From Butyricimonas virosa (GTDB taxonomy: Bacteria > Bacteroidota > Bacteroidia > Bacteroidales > Marinifilaceae): 64,000 nt of DNA. How positions within the stretch are numbered: position 1 is the first letter of the stretch; every line of letters begins with the position of its first letter. Positions 7,555 to 15,366 of this stretch are shown in pieces. Under the pieces are notes generated by a model that saw only the letters and a list, made by a program, of their open reading frames with translations, did not search any database and had not been told where the DNA came from. The translations under genes and the position numbers were made by a program. Location: NCBI RefSeq assembly GCF_025148635.1, contig NZ_CP102269.1:2418001-2482000 (forward strand), given 5' to 3'.

Positions 7555-9825
7555 TTAATTTGTATGTCCTTGCACGTAAAGTTTTGCAAACTTTAACAAT
7601 AAAACCTTTTGACCATGCTTTGGGAACATCACTTTTGCCTTTTTATTTACTCCCAAGCCATCTATGGAAATTACCTTTCCCGGGCCAAAATTGGGGTGAA
7701 AGATCACCATGCCGGGAATAATCTGTTCCCCGTTGATGGGTACCAGTTTCGAGGTGTCAATGTCCGGCACTTCAACCTTGGGTTGAAGGGTAATGTTAGG
7801 ACGTGCTACTTTTTCCTGTATTCCGGGACCGTGTAATGAGCGTCCCATGGAGGGACGGGCCGGGGTGAAAAATCCATCCAAGTAGTGCGGGTCGATTTCT
7901 GCGATAAACCGGGAGGGTTGCGGATAGACCACGTTACCATTTTTGTACCGGGAAGTGGAATAGGTCATGATCACTCTTTTCTCTGCACGGGTCAGTGCCA
8001 CGTAAAACAACCTTCTCTCTTCTTCCAAAGCGGAAGGGGAATAGGCACTTTGCTGGGCGGGGAAAAGTTCTTCTTCCATGCCCACGATAAAGACGTTTTC
8101 AAACTCCAGTCCCTTGGCGGAGTGGATGGTCATTAGGGTCACCTTATTATTGTCTTCCGGTTTCTCGCTATCCTGATCGGTTAACAGGGCAACACCTTCC
8201 AGAAATGCGGGGAGTTTGTCATCCCGCCCTTCCTTGTAAGCGGTTTCACAGAAATCTTTGACAGCATTCATTAACTCCTGTATGTTTTCTCGGCGGGATA
8301 CTCCTTCCGGCGTGTCATCGGAAGAAAGGTCTTCTATGATACCGGATGCTTTGGCCACTCGATAAGTTGTTTCGTATGCATTCTCTTCTTTGGCAATCTC
8401 GGTGAATCCCTCGATAAGTTGTCTGAAATGAGTTAGTTTGGCTGCAGTCATGACAGAAACCATACCCGGAACTTTGTTCAAGTTGCAAAGTAACGTCCAG
8501 ATGCTCACGTTGTATTTTTGTGCCACTTCTTTCAGCTTGTCGATCGTGGTGTCTCCGATGCCTCGCCGCGGATAATTGATGATTCGTTTTAAGGCTTCCT
8601 CGTCATTTTGGTTGATTGTCAGTCGCAGGTAGGCAATCAGGTCTTTGATCTCCTTGCGTTGGTAGAATGAAAGTCCACCGTATATTTTATAAGGTATGTT
8701 TCTTTTTCGTAAGGCCTCTTCCATGATACGGGACTGGGCGTTTGTCCGATACAGGATAGCGAAATTATTGAACTCCGCTTGTTCGTTTTGGGAGATGCGG
8801 AATATCTCCTGTGCCACTTGGAAACCTTCTTCCTTGTCGGATAAGGCTTTCATCACCCGGATTTTATCTCCTTCTTCGTTCTGGGAGAATGTTTTTTTCG
8901 GAATTTGTTCCTTGTTCCGGCTGATGATGCTATTGGCTGCGTCAACGATGGTGGTCGTGGAACGGTAATTTTGTTCCAGCTTGCACAACTTGTAGCCCGG
9001 GTAATCATTTCGGAAATTCAAGATGTTCTCGATGCGGGCACCCCGGAATGAATAAATACTTTGCGCGTCATCACCTACCACACAGATGTTTTTATGCTGT
9101 TCAGCCAGTCTTTTGATGATGAGGTACTGTGAATAGTTTGTGTCCTGGTACTCGTCCACGAGTATGTAGTCGAACTTCTTCTGGTATTTTTCCAGTATCT
9201 CCGGAAAATCCCGGAAGAGAATATTCGTTTGCAATAGGAGGTCATCGAAATCCATGACGTCGCTTTGCTTGCAACGGGCTTGGTAATACTTGTATATTTC
9301 CGAGATCATGGGTTTCTTGGCCGCTTGGTCGGCAGAAGTGATCTTTGCCGATTGGGCGTATGCCTGTGCCACGACGAGATTGTTCTTGGCCATGGAGATG
9401 CGTCCCAGTACGTCGTTGGGCTTGTACACCTTGTCGTCCAGTTTCAGGTCCTTGACAATAGACTTGATCAGGTTTTTCGAATCCTGTGAATCATATATCG
9501 TGAAATTGGACGTGTACCCGAGATGCTCGGCCTCAACCCGTAGAATTTTGGAGAAAATGGAGTGGAAGGTTCCCATCCATAAGTTGGCAGCATTACCTTG
9601 TCCCACGAGGGTGGCAATACGTTTTTGCATCTCCCGTGCGGCTTTGTTGGTAAACGTCAGTGCGAGAATACGGTATGCGGGTACTCCTTTACTCAACAAG
9701 TTTGCAATACGATATGTCAATACCCTTGTTTTACCCGATCCTGCTCCGGCAATCACAAGTGTGGGGCCTTCCGTGTTCACGACGGCCTCTCGTTGGTTCT
9801 CGTTCAATTCGTTAATAAAATCCAC
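7555..9825 (-). CDS. pcrA: PcrA/UvrD-type superfamily 1 DNA helicase
   Basis: ATP-dependent 3'-5' DNA helicase for repair and replication-conflict resolution. 756 residues. Seen: Walker A AGAGSGKT (about 26-33), Walker B ILVDEYQDTN, motif III GDDAQSIYSFRGA, motif IV QNYRST, and the late VTLMTIHSAKGLEF and YVALTRAE motifs. The C-terminus (PGMVIFHPNFGPGKV onward) is the Tudor-like domain of PcrA/UvrD. The mobile element ends only 38 bases before this ATG. Its terminal core GTAACTTTGC (minus strand) supplies a -7 box for pcrA, so expression may have changed relative to an empty site. Confidence 0.93.
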   Translation of the reverse strand: MDFINELNENQREAVVNTEGPTLVIAGAGSGKTRVLTYRIANLLSKGVPAYRILALTFTNKAAREMQKRIATLVGQGNAANLWMGTFHSIFSKILRVEAEHLGYTSNFTIYDSQDSKNLIKSIVKDLKLDDKVYKPNDVLGRISMAKNNLVVAQAYAQSAKITSADQAAKKPMISEIYKYYQARCKQSDVMDFDDLLLQTNILFRDFPEILEKYQKKFDYILVDEYQDTNYSQYLIIKRLAEQHKNICVVGDDAQSIYSFRGARIENILNFRNDYPGYKLCKLEQNYRSTTTIVDAANSIISRNKEQIPKKTFSQNEEGDKIRVMKALSDKEEGFQVAQEIFRISQNEQAEFNNFAILYRTNAQSRIMEEALRKRNIPYKIYGGLSFYQRKEIKDLIAYLRLTINQNDEEALKRIINYPRRGIGDTTIDKLKEVAQKYNVSIWTLLCNLNKVPGMVSVMTAAKLTHFRQLIEGFTEIAKEENAYETTYRVAKASGIIEDLSSDDTPEGVSRRENIQELMNAVKDFCETAYKEGRDDKLPAFLEGVALLTDQDSEKPEDNNKVTLMTIHSAKGLEFENVFIVGMEEELFPAQQSAYSPSALEEERRLFYVALTRAEKRVIMTYSTSRYKNGNVVYPQPSRFIAEIDPHYLDGFFTPARPSMGRSLHGPGIQEKVARPNITLQPKVEVPDIDTSKLVPINGEQIIPGMVIFHPNFGPGKVISIDGLGVNKKAKVMFPKHGQKVLLLKFAKLYVQGHTN

Positions 9826-9862
9826 GATAAATAAATTCAGAAAAACATTTAATCTTGAGAAA

Positions 9863-9872
9863 GCAAAGTTAC
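9863..9872 (-). promoter_or_regulatory. left attachment core, doubling as pcrA -7 box
   Basis: Minus-strand GTAACTTTGC fits GTANNTTTGC and contains TAACTTTG, an exact Bacteroidetes -7 box, 38 bases before the pcrA ATG. By the strand-exchange geometry of this family this core copy comes from the element. Confidence 0.65.
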
Positions 9873-10168
9873 TACAAAAAAGTGGAATACGGAAGAATGA
9901 AGTAATAGAATTGATTTACAGAGGTTTCATTTAATCTGCCGATTATCTCCAACGCCACCACAATCCTTGCCGAAGCCAAGTCAAGACGCCGCTACGTTAC
10001 TTGTTCGTAACCACACCATATAGGTGACGAAATGGGTAAGAATGGCAAAACAAGACATTGTGATATAGTGAGTTACTGACAACTCACGCAACAAATCCGG
10101 TTACGGAAAAAGATTGCGCCGTTCCTCCGTGTTTTGCGTACCGACGAAGGATTCTTCACCGACTAATT
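9873..10168. other. left end of the element, non-coding, upstream of the integrase
   Basis: About 300 bases with no convincing gene. This is where arm-type integrase sites and the int promoter would be expected in a CTnDOT-like element. No clean TAnnTTTG box was found close to the int start, and I could not identify individual arm sites by eye. Confidence 0.4.
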
Positions 10169-10192
10169 TTGAACCTAAAAAAATTAAGGACG

Positions 10193-11293
10193 ATGAAGAG
10201 TACATTTTCAGTTATCTACTACCTCAAACGTCAGGTAGTGAAAAAGGACGGGACAGTACCCGTCATGGGACGTATCACGGTGGACGGCAGCCAGACACAG
10301 TTCAGCTGCAAACTGACCGTCGATCCCAAGCTGTGGGACACCAAAGGAGGACGTGTCACGGGCAGAAGCACGGCTGCACTCGAAACGAACCGTATGCTTG
10401 ACAAGATGCGCGTACGCATCAACAAGCATTATCAGGAAATCATGGAGCGTGATAACTTCGTCACTGCGGAAAAGGTGAAAAACGCCTTTCTCGGACTGGA
10501 ACACCGCTACCACACGCTGTTGCAGGTGTTCCGGCAACACAACGAGGACTATGCCAAGCAGGTGGAGGCAGGCATGAAAGCCAAAGGCACGTTTGACAAG
10601 TACAAGATCGTTTACAAGCACCTGCAAGAGTTTCTCACCATCCGCTACCATGTGAAGGACATTGCCCTGAAAGAGCTTACACCCGCTTTCATTTCCGATT
10701 TTGAAATGTTCCTGCGCACGGACAAACATTGCTGCACCAATACCGTGTGGCTGTATGTCTGCCCGCTTCGGACGATGGTGTTCATCGCCATCAACAATGA
10801 GTGGCTCACGCGCGACCCGTTCCGTGAGTATGAAATCAAGAAGGAGGAAACGACCCGCAGCTTTCTGACGAAAGATGAAATCCGCCTGCTGATGGAAGGC
10901 AAGCTGAAGAATGCGAAGCAGGAACTGTATCGTGATTTATACCTATTCTGCGCCTTCACGGGCTTGTCGTTCGCCGATATGCGCAACCTGACGGAAGAGA
11001 ATATCCGCACCTACTTTGATGAACACGAGTGGATAAACATCAACCGCCAGAAGACGGGTGTGGTGTCCAACATCCGTATGCTCGACATAGCGAAGCGCAT
11101 CATCGACAAATACCGTGGGCTGTGCGGGGACGGCAGGATATTCCCCGTACCCCACTATAACACGTGCCTTGCCGGAATCCGTGCCGTCGCCAAGCGTTGC
11201 GGTATCACCAAGCATATTACATGGCATCAGAGAAGACATATCAAATTTTCTTTCTTGCTAAAATTCAAGCACTTGCAAATTTTTGCAGCTTGA
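10193..11293 (+). pseudogene. int: CTnDOT-type tyrosine recombinase (integrase), C-terminally truncated
   Basis: Site-specific recombinase of the IntDOT group. The reading frame opens at 10169, but the start at 10193 gives the family N-terminus MKSTFSVIYYLKRQ; 366 residues remain against roughly 400-410 usual. Visible: SAM-like core-binding domain; CAFTGLSFADM, where Ser replaces the canonical first Arg as in IntDOT; INRQKTGVVSN with the catalytic Lys; and WHQRRH, the HxxR box. After that His the sequence turns into unrelated IKFSFLLKFKH and stops, so the LGH box and the nucleophilic Tyr are missing. The break is near 11240, pointing to a deletion joining int to the region downstream of rteB. 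It should be inactive. Confidence 0.85.
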
Positions 11294-11371
11294 CAGGTAA
11301 CGATTTAGAAAACAGCGAAATTCTGTGTTTCACTTCGTTTTGCAGTAATTCAAAAGAACGCTTTTCCTAAA

Positions 11372-11411
11372 TGCAAAGGTAATATTATTTTTTGAATAAT
11401 AAACCTTTGCA
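11372..11411. terminator. large inverted repeat at the int-rteB junction, probable rteB terminator
   Basis: TGCAAAGGT (11372-11380) pairs with ACCTTTGCA (11403-11411), and the inner TATTATT/AATAATA arms extend the stem with one bulge. It lies 25 bases beyond the rteB stop on the minus strand. The left arm GCAAAGGTAA is one base from the element's att core, so a recombination scar is an alternative reading. Confidence 0.5.
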
Positions 11412-11435
11412 GATAGTCAAATTCAATAAAATCGG

Positions 11436-12758
11436 CTATGGTTGCTTGAATTTATATTTAAGTCCATACTCTTCAAGTTTACTGTATAGTGCCGACCTGC
11501 TTATTCCCAACAGTTCGGCGGCAAGGCTCCGATTGCCGTTCGCTTGTTTCAACGCACGCATTATCCGTTCCTTATCCTCTGCATCATTGCGCAGGGCGAA
11601 ACTGACGGGTGAGGTCGGTTTCGTCACGGCAAGTTCCAGATGCTCTTTCGTTACAACACCTTCTTGCGCCTGCAATACCGCACCCATGATTTTCTGCCGA
11701 AGTTCCCGCACGTTGCCCGGCCATGTGTGGATCAGCAATGCTTTACGGGCTTCGGGACTGAATCCGCCCACATTACACTCCAGTTCCTTGTTGGCAATCT
11801 CACGGAAGAACTCTGCCAACGGCATAATGTCTTCCTGACAGTCACGCAACGACGGCACGCTTATCACGAAGTCGTGCAGACGGTAGAGTAAATCCTGCCG
11901 GAAACGCTTTTCACTCACTGCCGCCTCCAGATCCTCGTTGGTGGCGGCGATGATGCGGACATTGAAACTTCTGTCCGAATTGTCACCGACCGGGCGATAA
12001 CGTCTCTCTTGTATGGCACGGAGCAACATCTGTTGGGTTTCCAACGCGAGGTTGCCCACCTCGTCCAGAAACAACGTGCCACCTTCCGCTTCATGGAAAT
12101 ACCCTTTCTTGGTGCTGTCTGCACCTGTAAACGCTCCCTTGACGTGTCCGAAGAATGCCGACGGCGCAAGTTCTTTTGAGAGTGAACCGCAGTCAACCGC
12201 CACGAAGGGTTTGCCCGCACGTTTGCTCTTGTCGTGTAGGTAATGGGCGATATGCTCCTTGCCCGTGCCGTTCTCTCCGAATATCATCACACTCATATCG
12301 GTAGCGGCTACCAACCTTATGCGATGCATGATTTTCTGAAAGGCGGAACCTTCACGGACGAACACGGGCATACGGCGGTGTCCCATCTGACGCTCCTTCT
12401 GTATGGAACGGAGAAGTGGAATGAGTTTGTCCTCTATCAGTTTTTTAGGTATATAGTCTATCGAACCGAGTTTCATGCTCTCCACGGCAGTATGTACTTC
12501 GGCATAGTCGGTCATGATGATGAACGGCTGCATCTTTCCTTCCTTGCGCATCCAACGCAGCATGTCTATACCGTTGCCGTCAGGCAGGCGCAGGTCGGCA
12601 ACTACTATGTCATTATCCGTTGCCTGTTGCAGATGTTTCTTCGCTGTCGATAGGTGGTAAGCTTTCACGGTATGGTAGCCCTCCCGTGCCAGCAGGTTGC
12701 AGACATATTCGCAATACACGATGTTGTCCTCCACCACGATTATTCTGGTCTTATCCAT
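11436..12758 (-). CDS. rteB: RteB, sigma-54-type response regulator of CTnDOT-family elements
   Basis: Transcription activator that in CTnDOT turns on rteC and transfer functions when phosphorylated by RteA. 440 residues, intact. Domains: receiver (about 1-120, DLRLPDGNG with the phospho-Asp), AAA+ activator domain (Walker A FGENGTGKE, the GAFTGADS loop, and FLDEVGNLAL), and a C-terminal Fis-type helix-turn-helix (GNRSLAAELLGISRSALYSKL). Its start overlaps the rteA stop by 8 bases, so translation is coupled. Its known targets (rteC, excision genes) are absent here. It may be a leftover, act on other elements in the genome, or regulate the attached cargo. Confidence 0.93.
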   Translation of the reverse strand: MDKTRIIVVEDNIVYCEYVCNLLAREGYHTVKAYHLSTAKKHLQQATDNDIVVADLRLPDGNGIDMLRWMRKEGKMQPFIIMTDYAEVHTAVESMKLGSIDYIPKKLIEDKLIPLLRSIQKERQMGHRRMPVFVREGSAFQKIMHRIRLVAATDMSVMIFGENGTGKEHIAHYLHDKSKRAGKPFVAVDCGSLSKELAPSAFFGHVKGAFTGADSTKKGYFHEAEGGTLFLDEVGNLALETQQMLLRAIQERRYRPVGDNSDRSFNVRIIAATNEDLEAAVSEKRFRQDLLYRLHDFVISVPSLRDCQEDIMPLAEFFREIANKELECNVGGFSPEARKALLIHTWPGNVRELRQKIMGAVLQAQEGVVTKEHLELAVTKPTSPVSFALRNDAEDKERIMRALKQANGNRSLAAELLGISRSALYSKLEEYGLKYKFKQP

Positions 12759-15060
12759 TTTCGTATTTTCTCCTTTCCTCTTTTGCCAGCCGGATTATTT
12801 CCGCGCCCTTATTCAATACTGCGGTAACAGCATGGCTTAACTCACTTTCTTCCGGTATAGCCTTTCCATGAAGCAATCCGTAAAGTTCCCTCAGCGGTTG
12901 GTCGGCACGGAGTACCTCCCACGAGCTACGCAAGTGGTGTGTCAAGGCATCAAGTTCTTGCAGGTCGTTTCGCGTTGCCGCATCCTGCATCAAGCGCATT
13001 TCCTTTTCAGTTTCCGTTATCAGTTTCTCCAGCATGACGGCCTCATTGCCGTATGACAGCAAGGTGGATAAGTCCGGCTTTCCGTCCAGAGTTTCTTTTA
13101 TGCCGCACTTGTCCGAGACCTCCATCAGCTCCGATATGGAGAACGGCTTGAACAGGCATCCGGCAAAGCCTTTTGCCAAAAGTTCCTCCGCATCGCAACT
13201 GCCCGAAGCGGTTGCCACGACCACGGGGATTATCTGTGAATTGCCCACGTTGGACGAACGCAGAAGTTCCAGCAACTCGAAACCGTTTATACCGGGCATA
13301 TTCAAATCTGTCAGCAGCAGATTATATTCTTTCCGGCGTAGCATCTCCATCAGTTCCGCCGCATCGGTGCAAGTATCGCAGTGTATTCCCTCTTGGGCGT
13401 ACATCTCTTTCTGCATCAGGAGCAACACCTCGTCATTGTCGATGGCGATGACATTGAGGTTTCTGTCTTTTCTGTGAATATACGTCTGTATTACTTGCTC
13501 CGGCACATCATCAGCTTTTTGCATCGGTATTTCCACCATGAAACGGCTTCCTTTCCCTTTTTCACTGTTCAGTCTGATTTTTCCATGAAGCATCGTCACG
13601 ATATTATGAACGATGGCAAGTCCAAGTCCGAAACCGTCCTTTGCGGCGGCATTTGAGAGGCGTTCAAATGCGTCGAACACATGGTGCTGTTCCTCTTCGG
13701 TCATGCCCGTACCGGTGTCCTCGACGGTCAGTGTCAACACTCCGTTGGTATAGTCGGAAGTCAGTGACACACCACCTTTCTCTGTGAACTTGATGGCGTT
13801 TGACAGCAGGTTGTTACCGATTTGAACTATTCGCTCTTTGTCGGTCAATACAACAGCATCATTCCCGTTCTTCATGGTCAAGGACAGTCCCTTGTTCATG
13901 GCAACGGACATGAACTCCGTTTCAAGGATGTGCGTGATTGCTGAAATTCTGCAAGGTTGCATTTTGGGCTGTTCCTTGCCGTTATCCAAGCGGAAGAAGT
14001 CCAGCAGAGTGTTGAGCATAGCCCGCATACGGTCGGAGGATTGTTGTATGCTTTGAAGGAAATGCACATTGTTCCCATTGCTGCACTCTTTTTGCAACAG
14101 TTCGGCATAGCCTGTTATTGCCGTCAGCGGTGTACGCAACTCGTGGGTAATAGTATATACCGCTTTCTTTCGGGAGGTTATGAGTACCTCATTTTGTTGC
14201 ACGGACTGTTCCAATTGCCCTATCAAATCCGTTGTCTGGCGTTTGTATCGTTTGATGCTCTTTGCATCATGGTGTATGATGATATAAGAAATGACCAACA
14301 GCAAAAGGACAAATCCCATCAAGCCGCCTATCTGCATAAATGATTTTTCACGCATGGCGGTTATCTCGGCTTCCCTGCTTTGTAAATCAGATTGTACCTT
14401 CTTTTCGATTTGGCAAATCAATCCTCGCAGTTGTCTGTTAAGTTCGGCATTACGAGCCGCAAGACTGTCGGCTTGTTCCGACAACCGACGGCTTTGTGCT
14501 TTCTGTTCGCTGACCATGTTTCTATCGGGAGAACGAAGCGTAGTCGTTGTTGTCAATGGCTTCGTTTTCTCTTTTTTACCGAATATGCCCAAGAATCCTT
14601 TGCGCTTCGGTTTCTTGGGCTGTTCCTGCACAATCTTCTGCACAATCACCGGTTCTTGGCTGGCTATCTTCCTGTTGATGGATTGTTGCTCATCCATTAA
14701 CCGGACAATCTGGAATATCTGCCGTTCCTTATACTCCAAAAGACTGCGCACGCTGTCAACACGCTCAATTTTGTGAGTTACATTGAAACTGCATAATATA
14801 CTGTCCAATGCAATACGTTGGGCATGGTAATTCTCCAAATCTGTTTCGTCCCAATCCAATATAGTTTCTCCCAACAAAGAGAACTCTATCAGTCGGATAT
14901 GAATACGGTTTACATCCTTCCTGAATTCATTTATACGTCGATTGCCAACCTCCAATGCTTCCACTTCCTGCCATTCATGATGCCAAGTGTAGGCAATACA
15001 TCCGATTAACAATGCAATAAGTGTATAGCCGAAAGCGACCGCTTTCTGAAGATGTTTCAC
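12751..15060 (-). CDS. rteA: RteA, hybrid sensor histidine kinase
   Basis: Membrane sensor partner of RteB. 769 residues. Membrane segments at about 8-26 and 243-263 enclose a periplasmic region with a KKPKRKGFLGIFGKKEK basic stretch and coiled-coil-prone sequence. Then HisKA with His306 in TITHELRTPLTA, an HATPase domain (NNLLSNAIKF, DTGTGM, GFGLGLAIV), a receiver domain (LLLTDLNMPGINGFELL) and a C-terminal HPt-like helix with a His in LTHHLRSSWEVL. In CTnDOT rteA follows tetQ in one operon. Here it follows an uptake-like cassette, 39 bases after the small repeat lipoprotein gene. Confidence 0.92.
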   Translation of the reverse strand: MKHLQKAVAFGYTLIALLIGCIAYTWHHEWQEVEALEVGNRRINEFRKDVNRIHIRLIEFSLLGETILDWDETDLENYHAQRIALDSILCSFNVTHKIERVDSVRSLLEYKERQIFQIVRLMDEQQSINRKIASQEPVIVQKIVQEQPKKPKRKGFLGIFGKKEKTKPLTTTTTLRSPDRNMVSEQKAQSRRLSEQADSLAARNAELNRQLRGLICQIEKKVQSDLQSREAEITAMREKSFMQIGGLMGFVLLLLVISYIIIHHDAKSIKRYKRQTTDLIGQLEQSVQQNEVLITSRKKAVYTITHELRTPLTAITGYAELLQKECSNGNNVHFLQSIQQSSDRMRAMLNTLLDFFRLDNGKEQPKMQPCRISAITHILETEFMSVAMNKGLSLTMKNGNDAVVLTDKERIVQIGNNLLSNAIKFTEKGGVSLTSDYTNGVLTLTVEDTGTGMTEEEQHHVFDAFERLSNAAAKDGFGLGLAIVHNIVTMLHGKIRLNSEKGKGSRFMVEIPMQKADDVPEQVIQTYIHRKDRNLNVIAIDNDEVLLLMQKEMYAQEGIHCDTCTDAAELMEMLRRKEYNLLLTDLNMPGINGFELLELLRSSNVGNSQIIPVVVATASGSCDAEELLAKGFAGCLFKPFSISELMEVSDKCGIKETLDGKPDLSTLLSYGNEAVMLEKLITETEKEMRLMQDAATRNDLQELDALTHHLRSSWEVLRADQPLRELYGLLHGKAIPEESELSHAVTAVLNKGAEIIRLAKEERRKYENG

Positions 15061-15099
15061 TGTATGTTTACATCTATGATATTGACAGAAAAAAATTAA

Positions 15100-15354
15100 T
15101 TATTTTGTTTTTCCAATTTTTGCAAATCCATTTGCATAGTTTCCTATAATATTGTGATTATCATCACAAATATATCCATTGAAGTAATATCCTATGAGTA
15201 TTTTATTTTCGGTGAAAATATAGCCATTGGAATAGTTTCCAATCATTTTACCCTGGGTGTTAAATACATATCCATTTCGATAGGTAATCAGAGAAGTTTT
15301 ATATGAGCATGAGTATAAGCATAAAACACTCAGAGTTAGCAACAATGTCCTCAT
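15100..15354 (-). CDS. small lipoprotein with tandem NGY repeats
   Basis: 84 residues, not recognised. A short signal ends in a lipobox-like LYSC, giving lipid Cys16 and a mature chain of about 69 residues. The mature part is three and a half tandem copies of a 17-18-residue unit of the form Y-x-NGYIF-x(5)-IGN (RNGYVFNTQGKMIGN, SNGYIFTENKILIGY, FNGYICDDNHNIIGN, ANGFAKIG). Such a unit suggests short beta hairpins stacking into a small solenoid or propeller. It sits between the barrel gene (12-base gap) and rteA (39-base gap) on the same strand, so it belongs to that operon. Function unknown. Confidence 0.7.
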   Translation of the reverse strand: MRTLLLTLSVLCLYSCSYKTSLITYRNGYVFNTQGKMIGNYSNGYIFTENKILIGYYFNGYICDDNHNIIGNYANGFAKIGKTK

Positions 15355-15366
15355 ATCATTTTTGAA

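Noticed and set aside
9290..9934. 214-codon open frame on the plus strand
   Set aside because: It is antisense to pcrA, whose motifs are complete, and shows no family likeness.
15105..15300. CRISPR-like array
   Set aside because: The periodic sequence is the coding repeat of the NGY lipoprotein, in frame and without spacers.
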